Shown here piece after piece: positions 1-8,046 of a DNA stretch of 64,000 nt; the stretch's first letter is position 1, and each line of letters starts with the position of its first letter. The stretch covers positions 124,001 through 188,000 of the forward strand of contig NZ_JAFCJM010000002.1 of NCBI RefSeq assembly GCF_018130955.1, given 5' to 3'. The notes below the pieces were generated by a model. That model was not told the origin of the DNA, ran no database searches, and saw nothing but the letters and a program-made list of their open reading frames with translations. The stretch is from Bradyrhizobium liaoningense (GTDB lineage Bacteria > Pseudomonadota > Alphaproteobacteria > Rhizobiales > Xanthobacteraceae). A program made the translations under genes and the position numbers.

Positions 1-100
1 GCGGGCGCTGACTCCCCGGCGCGGACGAATTTCCTGCGCCGCCGACACCGATAGTGCTAGCTTGCCGATGTCGGGATTGGATTAGCCAAGGCGCCTGCCC

Positions 101-832
101 ATGACTTCGGAGCCCGCCACCATCTGCCTGGGTTGTTGGCAGAACCTGAGTGTGCCGATCCCCTTGCGCGGGCCGTTGTCGGCGCCGTTCCGCCTGTTCG
201 GTATCAGACCGAGCCGGATGAACCCGAACACCTGCACCATCTGCGAGATGGCGTTTTCACGGGTGATGAAGGCCCGCGCCGTCACCATCGACGCGACCAT
301 CGTGTTTGCGGATTTGCGCGGCTACACGGCGTTGACCCAGACGCTTGCACAGGCGGAACTGACGTCGCTGCTCGATGCCTTCTATGATGACTGCGCAGCG
401 GCGATCTGGCGCTATGACGGTCTCCTGAACAAGACGATCGGCGATGCCGTGTTTGCGATCTTCAATTTTCCGGTGAAGCATTCCGATCATGCGGTGCAGG
501 CGCTGCTCGCCGCCCGTGACATCCAGGCGCGCTTCAGCCGCCGGCGCGAGGAGCTTGCCCGCGCCATCGGTGCCGGCGGCCACGAGCTCGGCATCGGGAT
601 CGGCGTTGACAGCGGAGAAACCAATTTTGGCGAGTTCGGCAACACCCATCGCGATCTGACCGCGGTCGGAACGGTGGTGAACCGCGCGGCGCGCGCGCAG
701 GCCGCGGCCGGATCCGGCGAGATCATGGTGACGCAGGCGGTGAAGGACCGTACCGGCGACATGGTCGGGGGGAGCGGCCGCGAGCATTTGCTGAAAGGCT
801 TTCAGCAACCAGTAACCCTGTTTGCGGGCTGA
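101..832 (+). CDS. Class III adenylate/guanylate cyclase with N-terminal CxxC pairs
   Basis: Predicted to make a cyclic nucleotide from NTP. The catalytic domain spans about residues 60-243. A metal-binding Asp sits in VFADLRGYT, a second in GDAVFAIF, and the Asn/Arg pair for transition-state binding in VVNRAAR. The Lys in LLNKTIGD suits an adenylate-type enzyme. Ahead of it lie two CxxC pairs (C9/C12 and C45/C48) that could hold zinc or an Fe-S cluster. No membrane segment is visible, so it is probably cytosolic. It converges on the small gene at 891-1046, with a perfect hairpin between them. Start chosen at the first ATG because it keeps the first CxxC pair. The cyclase call is firm; the metal site is inference. 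Confidence 0.85.
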   Translation: MTSEPATICLGCWQNLSVPIPLRGPLSAPFRLFGIRPSRMNPNTCTICEMAFSRVMKARAVTIDATIVFADLRGYTALTQTLAQAELTSLLDAFYDDCAAAIWRYDGLLNKTIGDAVFAIFNFPVKHSDHAVQALLAARDIQARFSRRREELARAIGAGGHELGIGIGVDSGETNFGEFGNTHRDLTAVGTVVNRAARAQAAAGSGEIMVTQAVKDRTGDMVGGSGREHLLKGFQQPVTLFAG

Positions 833-843
833 ACCACAAACAC

Positions 844-870
844 GAATGGCCGCCCGAGGGGCGGCCATTC
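844..870. terminator. Bidirectional hairpin between convergent genes
   Basis: Perfect 12-bp inverted repeat (844-855 with 859-870) and a 3-nt loop. It lies between the stops of the cyclase gene and the convergent small gene, so it probably ends both transcripts. No long T run follows on either strand. Confidence 0.7.
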
Positions 871-890
871 GATGGATAAGTTACGGCGTC

Positions 891-1046
891 TTAGCCGATG
901 AAGGCGCTCAGATCGACGCCCGCGGCCATCACGCCGAAGGACGCAACCAGGCCGACGCAGCAGAACAGCAGCAGCGTCTTGAACGACTGGTCAATGCTAC
1001 GAGATTCAGCGGCGGCCGGCATCGCGGCCAGAGAAATCATGCTCAT
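891..1046 (-). CDS. Small single-span membrane protein (51 aa)
   Basis: A 51-residue ORF starting MSMISLAAMP. A polar, Ser-rich N-terminal third is followed by a strongly hydrophobic segment at about residues 23-43 and a short tail ending DLSAFIG, so one membrane span is likely. On the minus strand an AGGGGGG Shine-Dalgarno lies about seven bases before the ATG, which supports real translation. It converges on the cyclase gene and shares the hairpin at 844-870. Function unknown. Confidence 0.6.
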   Translation of the reverse strand: MSMISLAAMPAAAESRSIDQSFKTLLLFCCVGLVASFGVMAAGVDLSAFIG

Positions 1047-1202
1047 GTCAGTACCCCCCTTTGTTGCCCCTGAATTGCATCAGGTGAGGGAACTCCTAGA
1101 GCAAAAAGTTTGACGCGAGCTTGCCAGAGAGCCTTAACGGAATCGCAATCGCTGCGGAGACTCGCGGGCGGACCGCGGCACCATCAGCGAGATCGAGGCT
1201 CG

Positions 1203-1406
1203 TCAATTGCGCGTCGTGCCGAGCACCTTGGCGATGGTCTGGGCCGTCATTGCGGCACGGTCGGAGGCCCGCTGCGCGGCCAGCCGATCCTTGGCCTTTT
1301 CGGCGATCAGGAGCTCGATCAAGGCCATGCGCTTGTCGTCATCGTCAGCTTCGGTCAGGAGCTGGTGATAACGATGATAGTCAAATCCGATATCTGGTTT
1401 ACGCAT
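1203..1406 (-). CDS. Small charged hypothetical protein (67 aa)
   Basis: Begins MRKPDIGFDY and is rich in Asp, Glu, Lys, Arg and Ala, with a predicted long helix over the second half (KRMALIELLIAEKAKDRLAAQ). No membrane segment or known motif. An in-frame ATG five codons upstream (1421) is possible, but the inner one gives the more natural N-terminus. The composition looks like a soluble helical protein of the kind common in Bradyrhizobium. Function unknown. Confidence 0.5.
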   Translation of the reverse strand: MRKPDIGFDYHRYHQLLTEADDDDKRMALIELLIAEKAKDRLAAQRASDRAAMTAQTIAKVLGTTRN

Positions 1407-1550
1407 GCAACGCCCCCGCACGCAACGCCACGACGGAAGAATTCTTCCTCAACCCGTGGCGGTAGGCAAGATGGAACTCACGTTTGGGGATGCGGTCGCG
1501 GCAATGAGTTGTGAATTGCGCGGCCGCGCGGTGTCGCAGCAACCGGTCGC

Positions 1551-2525
1551 TTACGCCGTGTGATGATCGGAAAAAGCTTTCAGGCCCTCAAAGCTCGCAT
1601 CGGGCTTCACGACCAGGCTGGTCGGGATGTTGCGAAGGTAGCCCTCAAAACTTCCCTTGGCTTCGAATCGCTTGCGAAAGTCCGAGGCAGCGAGGAATTT
1701 TGGAAAGCGCGGCACGATACCGCCGGCGATATAGACGCCGCCGCGGGCGCAAAAGGTCAGGGCCAGATTGCCGGCGACGGACCCGAGCAGGCCGCAGAAC
1801 ATCTCGAGCGCGGCGTGGCTGAGCTTGCAGCTCCCGTCGAGCGCCGCGGTCGTGATGCCGGCGGCGTCGCGTTTCGGCGCGGGAATGCCTTCGACCTCCG
1901 CAAGCGCCTCGTACAGGTTCTGCAAGCCGGCGCCCGACAGTGCTCCCCGTTCGATGCAGACGAAGCCAAGGCGCTTCCGCATGCGATCGACCACCTGCTC
2001 CTCGCGCTCCGTTTCCGGGGGCAGGGTGGCGTGACCGGCCTCGGTGATCACGGCGATGCGGGCGCCGTTGCGCTCGACGAGGCACGAGGCGCCAAAGCCC
2101 GTTCCCGGGCCAAGCACCAGCATCGGCGCCCCTGACACGCCGGCCTTGCCGCCGAGCGGAAGCAGGTCGGCCGGCTGCAAGGCCGGCAGCGACCAGGCCA
2201 GCACCTCGAAATCGTTGAGGACATGGACCGTGTCGAAGGCAAAGGCCGGCTGGAGCTCGGCGCCGTCGATGATCCAGGGGCTGTTGGTCATGACGCAGCG
2301 ATTGTTCTCGACCGGTCCGGCGACCGCGAGAACAGCCGTTTTGACCGGCGCGGACAGAACGCTCCGGGAGAGCACGTCCGCGACCGCATCCTTGACGGTC
2401 GGAAAATCCGCGACCTTCACATAGGTGACGGGTCCGACGACGCCGTCCTCGACCATCGCGAAACGCGCGTTGGTGCCGCCTATGTCGGCGAGCAAGGCGC
2501 AACCTCTCGTCCTGCTGTCACTCAT
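1551..2525 (-). CDS. glk: Glucokinase (Glk family)
   Basis: Phosphorylates glucose to glucose-6-phosphate with ATP in the cytosol, feeding glycolytic and Entner-Doudoroff routes. 324 aa from the chosen ATG, close to the usual 320. The phosphate-binding start LADIGGTNARFAM, the catalytic-Asp region HVLNDFEV, the GPGTGFGAS loop and EAGHATLPP are all present and match the Glk (not ROK) family. A longer frame opens at 2615, but the added 30 residues show no family features. The 293-bp gap upstream to pncA holds no gene that could be supported. Confidence 0.92.
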   Translation of the reverse strand: MSDSRTRGCALLADIGGTNARFAMVEDGVVGPVTYVKVADFPTVKDAVADVLSRSVLSAPVKTAVLAVAGPVENNRCVMTNSPWIIDGAELQPAFAFDTVHVLNDFEVLAWSLPALQPADLLPLGGKAGVSGAPMLVLGPGTGFGASCLVERNGARIAVITEAGHATLPPETEREEQVVDRMRKRLGFVCIERGALSGAGLQNLYEALAEVEGIPAPKRDAAGITTAALDGSCKLSHAALEMFCGLLGSVAGNLALTFCARGGVYIAGGIVPRFPKFLAASDFRKRFEAKGSFEGYLRNIPTSLVVKPDASFEGLKAFSDHHTA

Positions 2526-2818
2526 GCCTGCACGGAACCCCTTGTGTGCGTCACCGCAATCCAGTCCGCATAGCATCGGCGGGATGCCTTGGGAATCCGC
2601 CGACCGCAGCGACAACGCCGATGGGGCCGAACCGTTGCGCGGGCCGGTCGCGGCCGTCCGCTCAGTTGCCTATTGATGCAGCACAAGGACGCATGCGGGG
2701 CGGGTCGGCCAGTCTTGCCGGGGAGGCGGTTGCGAAGTGGCACGGGAAGATCGACATTGCAGGTCGTCAGGCTTTGCCAGAGAGGGCCAAGGAAAAAGAC
2801 GAGGATTGAGGGTCAAGG

Positions 2819-3445
2819 ATGAAGATTTCCGGCCGCGACGTCCTGCTCGCGATCGACGTCCAGAACGACTTTTGCACCGGCGGCGCCCTGGCCGTCCCTG
2901 GCGGCGAGAAGGTCGTGCCCGCCATCAACCGCATCGCGCAGCGATTTGCCAATGTGGTGCTGACGCAGGACTGGCACCCCCGCGATCACGTGTCCTTTGC
3001 CGCCAACCACGCCGCGAGGCGGCCGTTCGAGACGGTCGAGCTGGACTATGGCACCCAGGTGCTGTGGCCAACGCATTGCGTGCAGGGATCGGCCGGGGCC
3101 GAATTCCATCGCGACCTCGACATCGTCGGGCCGAGCCTGGTGGTGCGCAAGGGATTTCGCCGCGGCATCGATTCCTATTCCGCGTTCTATGAGAACGACC
3201 GCAAGACGCCGACGGGGCTGCTCGGATATCTGCACGAGCGCGAGTTGAAGACGGTATTCGTTGCCGGCCTCGCGCTCGATTTTTGCGTCCGCTATTCGGC
3301 TGAGGACGCCCGCAAGGCCGGACTCGAGGTTGTCGTTGTCGAGGATGCCTGCCGCGGCATCGACCTCGACGGCTCTATCGCGGCGACCCACAAGAGCTTC
3401 AAGGCGCTCGGCATTGCCGTGGTCGGCTTTGAAGCACTGTTGTGA
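2819..3445 (+). CDS. pncA: Nicotinamidase (PncA)
   Basis: Hydrolyses nicotinamide to nicotinate plus ammonia in NAD salvage. 208 aa, typical length. It shows the isochorismatase-fold triad: Asp13 in AIDVQNDF, Lys in VVRKGFRRG, and nucleophile Cys in GLALDFCVRYSAEDA. The metal-site motif TQDWHPRDHVSF is also present. An SD-like AAGGATG stretch lies at the start. The next gene (PHA-synthase-like) follows after 16 bp, so the two are probably cotranscribed. nadE, another NAD-pathway gene, lies 2 kb downstream on the same strand. Confidence 0.93.
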   Translation: MKISGRDVLLAIDVQNDFCTGGALAVPGGEKVVPAINRIAQRFANVVLTQDWHPRDHVSFAANHAARRPFETVELDYGTQVLWPTHCVQGSAGAEFHRDLDIVGPSLVVRKGFRRGIDSYSAFYENDRKTPTGLLGYLHERELKTVFVAGLALDFCVRYSAEDARKAGLEVVVVEDACRGIDLDGSIAATHKSFKALGIAVVGFEALL

Positions 3446-3461
3446 ACGATTGAGGCAAGGT

Positions 3462-4580
3462 TTGGCAGGACAGACCGACAATCCGACGCCGCCGACGGGA
3501 TCGGGCCGCTCCAACGATCCGCTCTCGTGGCCGTTCGAGGCGGCCAGGCTGGCGATGGAGTCCTGGCTGTCGTGGTTCGATCGCGGCGCCCCGGAGCCGG
3601 GCGAATCGACGCTCGCCTGGACCACGGCCAACACCGTCGCGCTGGAATTGCCGACGATGCGCCTGCGCGATTGTTCGACGCGCCGATCCGGCCAGCCCGC
3701 CCTGATTTGCGCGCCCTATGCGCTGCACCGGGCCGTGATCGCCGATTTCGCGCCCGGACACAGCGTCGTGCAGTCGCTGCAGGGCGCCGGCGTCGATCGC
3801 GTCTATCTCGCGGACTGGCGCTCCGCTTCGCCCGAGATGCGCTATCTCTCGATCGACAGCTATCTCGGCGATCTCAACGTCGCGATCGACGAGATCGGCG
3901 CGCCCGTCGATCTCGTCGGCCTCTGCCAGGGCGGCTGGCTGTCGCTGCTCTATGCGGCGCGCTTTCCAGCGAAGGTGCGCCGGCTGGTGCTGGCCGGCGC
4001 CCCCGTTGACCTCTCGATCGACTCATCGTTGTCGCGGCTCGCGCGCAACGCGCCGGAAGCCGTGTACGACCAGCTCGTGGCGCGCGGCGGTGGCAATGTC
4101 AGCGGCGAGGAGATGCTGCAATTCTGGTCGCGCAGGTTGAGCCCGCATGACATCGAGGTAGCGTTGCAACGGAGCTTGTCGGACACGGGCGGGCCGGAAC
4201 TGCTGGCGCGCTTCGACCAGTGGAACGCAGAGACGTTGAACCTGCCCGGCACCTACTATCTCCAGATCGTGAACTGGATCTTTCGCGAGAACCGGATCGC
4301 AGCCGGCGAATTCACGGCGCTCGGCCGAAAGGTCGATTTGAAGGACGTGAAAGCGCCGGTCTTCCTGCTGGCGGGCCTCGACGACGAGGTGGTGCCGGCG
4401 GTCCAGGCGCTGGCGACCGCCCACCTCGTCGGCACGCCGCCGGCCTTGATCGCCGCGGCCTCCGAGCCGAGCGATCATCTCGGCCTGTTCATGGGCGCGA
4501 AGACGCACGCCCATGCGTGGCCGCGGATCGCGGAATGGCTGCAAGCCGAGCTGCCGGGCGTGCTGGCGCGTAGGGCCTGA
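3462..4580 (+). CDS. PHA synthase/depolymerase-like alpha/beta hydrolase
   Basis: 372 aa alpha/beta-hydrolase related to the polyhydroxyalkanoate synthase/depolymerase group. The nucleophile elbow is GLCQGGW, with Cys in place of the usual Ser as in PHA synthases. A candidate acid lies in LLAGLDDEVVP and the His in EPSDHLGLF. It is shorter than true PhaC (about 580 aa), so it may be a hydrolase or an accessory enzyme. No ATG is near the start: a TTG at 3462 has GAGG six bases upstream, which decides the call; ATG 3555 is the alternative. It follows pncA closely. Substrate unknown. Confidence 0.75.
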   Translation: MAGQTDNPTPPTGSGRSNDPLSWPFEAARLAMESWLSWFDRGAPEPGESTLAWTTANTVALELPTMRLRDCSTRRSGQPALICAPYALHRAVIADFAPGHSVVQSLQGAGVDRVYLADWRSASPEMRYLSIDSYLGDLNVAIDEIGAPVDLVGLCQGGWLSLLYAARFPAKVRRLVLAGAPVDLSIDSSLSRLARNAPEAVYDQLVARGGGNVSGEEMLQFWSRRLSPHDIEVALQRSLSDTGGPELLARFDQWNAETLNLPGTYYLQIVNWIFRENRIAAGEFTALGRKVDLKDVKAPVFLLAGLDDEVVPAVQALATAHLVGTPPALIAAASEPSDHLGLFMGAKTHAHAWPRIAEWLQAELPGVLARRA

Positions 4581-4665
4581 GCAATCATTGGCTTCGCGCG
4601 GTCGCTCTTGATCAGCGTCAAGTCCTTGGGGCCATCCGCCGCCGTAGACTGCGTGCGGAGGCGCC

Positions 4666-5364
4666 ATGAGACTGCGAGTGCTTCTCATCGCATTAGCGCT
4701 GGTCATCGTTTCGCTGTCGCGGGCGGCGGGACAGGCCGAGCCGCGCGACGGCAAGGCACTGTCGGACCTGATGGTCGCCATGCAGTTCCAGCACATCAAA
4801 TTGTGGTCCGCCGGGCGTCTCAGCAACTGGCCGCTTGCAGCTTACGAGCTCGACCAGATCGAAGCCGGGCTGCAGCGTACGACGTCGCCGGCCGCGGGCG
4901 TCGATCGGAGCGCCGTGCAGGCATTGCGCAGCGCCATTGATGCCCGGGACGTCCCGAGATTCACAAAGGCCTATGGCGAGCTGACCAACGCCTGCAATGC
5001 CTGCCACCGCGCCGAAGGGCGCGGCTTCATCACCCTCCAGGTGCCAACCTCGTCGCCCTTCACCGATCAGCTCTTCGTCGACCAGATCGCGGAGGCGCGC
5101 GGGCTCGCGCATTCGATCTGCGGCAATTGCCACCTGGTGTCCGACAGGCCGAACGATCAGCCGGACTCGCGCTTTCCGGCGCCAAGTTTCCCCGATCTGG
5201 CAAGGAGCCCGTCGTTCTCCACTGATGCGCTCAGGCAGCTCCTGACGTCAGGCCATCGCTTTATCGGGCCGAACCGGAACATGCCCAATCCCCGACTTGC
5301 CAGCCATCAGGTGGAGGAGATCGTGGCCCTATTCGAAACACTGCGGGCCGAACGCACGCGGTAG
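4666..5364 (+). CDS. Periplasmic dihaem cytochrome c-like protein
   Basis: 232 aa with an N-terminal Sec signal (hydrophobic residues 4-21, cleavage near AAGQA). Two c-type haem-binding motifs, CNACH and CGNCH, lie in the middle third. A Met in the NRNMPNPRL stretch near the C-terminus could be an axial ligand, as in class I cytochromes. The N-terminal half has a helical region with FQHIKLW that recalls cytochrome c prime-like folds. Likely a periplasmic electron carrier or sensor; partner unknown. A hairpin terminator follows at 5406-5434. Confidence 0.8.
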   Translation: MRLRVLLIALALVIVSLSRAAGQAEPRDGKALSDLMVAMQFQHIKLWSAGRLSNWPLAAYELDQIEAGLQRTTSPAAGVDRSAVQALRSAIDARDVPRFTKAYGELTNACNACHRAEGRGFITLQVPTSSPFTDQLFVDQIAEARGLAHSICGNCHLVSDRPNDQPDSRFPAPSFPDLARSPSFSTDALRQLLTSGHRFIGPNRNMPNPRLASHQVEEIVALFETLRAERTR

Positions 5365-5405
5365 GGGCAAATACTCGCCAACGATCGACTCTCCACCGAA
5401 AAAGA

Positions 5406-5434
5406 GGCCGCCGGACATTTCGGTCGCGGCGGCC
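5406..5434 (+). terminator. Hairpin after cytochrome gene
   Basis: Perfect 8-bp GGCCGCCG/CGGCGGCC stem (5406-5413 with 5427-5434) with a 13-nt loop, 42 bp after the cytochrome stop and before nadE. No clear T tract follows, so efficiency is uncertain. Confidence 0.5.
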
Positions 5435-5580
5435 AGAACAGAGTAGGGAGGATGTTTAGCAAATTCATTATGCATGACGGCGAATAGGGTGCATTGACCC
5501 ACATCAATCGGCTAAGAATGGGTCGCAACGGGAACCGGCCGAAGTCGGTCCTATCAGTCGAATAAAAGGCCCTGGGTTTG

Positions 5581-7614
5581 ATGAGCTTCCACTCGATCTA
5601 CCGTCATGGATTTGCGCGCGTGGCGGCCTGCGTGACGACCTCGCACGTGGCCGATCCCTCGGCCAATGCGCAGGCCGTGCTGACCGCGGCCAGTGCCTGC
5701 CACGATCAGTCGGTGGCGGTCGCCGTCTTCCCCGAACTGTGCCTGTCGGGCTACGCGATCGAAGATCTCGTCAAGCAGGATCCGCTGCTCGATGCCGTGG
5801 AGCGGGGGCTCGCCACGATCGTCGAGGCGTCGAGCGCATTGATGACAGTGCTGATCGTCGGTGCGCCGCTGCGCTTCGGCGCCCGCATCTACAATTGCGC
5901 CGTCGCGATCCATCGTGGCCGCATTCTCGGCGTCGTGCCCAAGACCTATTTGCCGAGCTATCGCGAATTCTACGAGGGGCGCCACTTTGCCTCTGGCGCC
6001 GGAATCGTCAGCGAGACGATCGCGATCGGCGCGCTCCACGCGCCGTTCGGAACGGACCTGCTGTTCGAGGCCGAGGACGTCGCCGGTCTCACGATCGGCG
6101 TCGAGATCTGCGAGGATATGTGGATCCCGGTGACGCCGGCCTCCGAGCTCGCGCTGGCCGGTGCGACCGTGCTGATCAACCTGTCGGGAAGCCCGATCAC
6201 GATCGGCCGCGCCCGCTCGCGTGCGCTGCTCTGCCAGTCGACGTCGGCGCGGTGCCTGGCGGCCTACGTCTATGCGGCCGCGGGCGCGGGCGAGTCCACG
6301 ACCGACCTCGCCTGGGACGGCCAGACCTCGATCTACGAGAACGGCGCGCTCTTGGCCGAGGGCGAGCGTTTCCGGCAGGGCGGGCAGATGACGCTCGCCG
6401 ATATCGATCTCGATTTGTTGCGGCAGGAGCGCGCCTTGATGGGCACGTTCGACGACAATCGCCGGCAGCGCGAACCGATGTTCCGCAAGGTGACTTTTGC
6501 GCTAAAGCCGCCGCTCGCCGACATCGGATTCTTGCGCAAGGTCGAGCGCTTTCCCTTCGTGCCGAGCGATGAGCACCTGTTGGAGCAGGACTGCTACGAG
6601 GCCTACAACATCCAGGTCGCCGGCCTCGTGCAGCGCATGCGCGCAACCGGCGTGAAGCGCGTCGTGATCGGCGTGTCGGGCGGGCTAGACTCCACCCACG
6701 CCTTGATCGTCGCTGCCAAGGCGGTCGATCTGCTCGGTCTGCCGCGCAGCAACATCCTCGCTTACACGATGCCGGGCTTTGCCACCGGCAGCGAGAGCAA
6801 GACCTATGCGCTGGCCCTGATGAAGTCGCTCGAGACGACCTCGCAGGAGCTCGACATCCGCACCACCGCCACGCAGATGCTCAAGGACATCGGCCATCCC
6901 TTCGGCAAGGGCGAGGCGGTCTACGACATCACCTTCGAGAACGTGCAGGCGGGCCTGCGCACCGACTATTTGTTCCGCCTGGCCAATCATCACGGCGGCA
7001 TCGTGATCGGCACCGGCGACCTGTCGGAGCTCGCGCTCGGCTGGTGCACCTATGGCGTCGGCGACCAGATGGCGCACTACAACGTCAATGCCGGCGTGCC
7101 AAAAACGCTGATCCAGCACCTGATCCGCTGGGTGATCGCATCGAAACAGTTCGGCGACGACGTCAACCGGACGCTGGGATCGATTCTGGTCGCCGAGATT
7201 TCGCCTGAGCTCGTTCCGGCCAAGCCCGGCGAGAAGCCGCAGAGCACGGAGGCCGCGATCGGGCCCTACGAGCTCCAGGACTTCAACCTGTTCTACACGC
7301 TGCGCTACGGGATGCGTCCGTCCAAGATCGCCTTCATGGCGCTGCATGCCTGGCGCGACGTTGCAGGCGGCGAGTGGCCGCCGGCGTTCCCGAACGACCG
7401 ACGCCGCGCCTATGCGCTCGCCGATATCCGCCACTGGCTCGAGGTGTTTTTGCGCCGCTTCTTCGCTTTCAGCCAGTTCAAGCGCTCGGCGATGCCGAAC
7501 GGTCCGAAAGTTTCGTCGGGCGGTTCGCTGTCGCCGCGCGGCGATTGGCGCGCGCCGTCGGATGCGAGCGCGGTCGCCTGGCTCGAGGACCTCGAGCGCA
7601 ACGTGCCGAAATGA
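5581..7614 (+). CDS. nadE: Glutamine-dependent NAD+ synthetase
   Basis: Converts nicotinate adenine dinucleotide to NAD+ using ATP and ammonia released from glutamine. 677 aa, two domains. The N-terminal nitrilase-like glutaminase (about 1-290) has Glu in FPELCLSGY, Lys in VPKTYLPSYREF and Cys in EICEDMW. The C-terminal synthetase carries the PP-loop SGGLDSTHAL. The length matches bacterial glutamine-dependent enzymes. A TTG lies directly before the ATG; the ATG is preferred. Confidence 0.95.
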   Translation: MSFHSIYRHGFARVAACVTTSHVADPSANAQAVLTAASACHDQSVAVAVFPELCLSGYAIEDLVKQDPLLDAVERGLATIVEASSALMTVLIVGAPLRFGARIYNCAVAIHRGRILGVVPKTYLPSYREFYEGRHFASGAGIVSETIAIGALHAPFGTDLLFEAEDVAGLTIGVEICEDMWIPVTPASELALAGATVLINLSGSPITIGRARSRALLCQSTSARCLAAYVYAAAGAGESTTDLAWDGQTSIYENGALLAEGERFRQGGQMTLADIDLDLLRQERALMGTFDDNRRQREPMFRKVTFALKPPLADIGFLRKVERFPFVPSDEHLLEQDCYEAYNIQVAGLVQRMRATGVKRVVIGVSGGLDSTHALIVAAKAVDLLGLPRSNILAYTMPGFATGSESKTYALALMKSLETTSQELDIRTTATQMLKDIGHPFGKGEAVYDITFENVQAGLRTDYLFRLANHHGGIVIGTGDLSELALGWCTYGVGDQMAHYNVNAGVPKTLIQHLIRWVIASKQFGDDVNRTLGSILVAEISPELVPAKPGEKPQSTEAAIGPYELQDFNLFYTLRYGMRPSKIAFMALHAWRDVAGGEWPPAFPNDRRRAYALADIRHWLEVFLRRFFAFSQFKRSAMPNGPKVSSGGSLSPRGDWRAPSDASAVAWLEDLERNVPK

Positions 7615-7644
7615 GCGAGCGAACCTGTTGAGGGAGACGGGCTG

Positions 7645-8028
7645 ATGTCGGCCGGGGACGGGCCGGACGCGGACGACAAGAACAAGGTCGTCAACGGCCT
7701 CTACATCTTCGAGATCGAGATGCGCGAGGGCAAGCGCGGCCAGGCCAAAGGCGTGGTCGTGCTGTCCGACGGCCGGATCATGGGCGGCGACAGCTTTTTC
7801 TACTACACCGGCCACTACACCTTCAGGAACGGCAAGTGGCGCGGCGAGATGACGGTCAACCAGCACACCGAAGCGGTCGGCAAGTCCCTGGCATTCGGGG
7901 GCAGGGAGGTGACCTGCGGGTTCTCCGGCGACTATTCGGCCGGCGGTGCCGAAGTCGACGGCATGGCGCTGGTCGGCAAGACCAGCGTGACGTTCACGGC
8001 GAAGCTGACGTTGAAGGATCCGATGTAG
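7645..8028 (+). CDS. GrlR-family regulatory-like protein
   Basis: 127 aa. The pattern NGLYIFEIEM...GVVVLSDGRIMGGDSFFYYTGHY...GEMTVNQH matches the GrlR/DUF-type beta-barrel family, named for the regulator of enteropathogen type III secretion. Relatives in soil alphaproteobacteria are common and mostly of unknown role. It lies 30 bp after nadE and converges on the SagB gene. No type III genes are nearby, so a secretion role should not be assumed. Confidence 0.7.
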   Translation: MSAGDGPDADDKNKVVNGLYIFEIEMREGKRGQAKGVVVLSDGRIMGGDSFFYYTGHYTFRNGKWRGEMTVNQHTEAVGKSLAFGGREVTCGFSGDYSAGGAEVDGMALVGKTSVTFTAKLTLKDPM

Positions 8029-8046
8029 CCGCGCGACGGGGACGCT

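Noticed and set aside
7645..8028. Evidence for a type III secretion system (GrlR-like gene)
   Set aside because: No secretion genes in the window; the family is common outside such systems.
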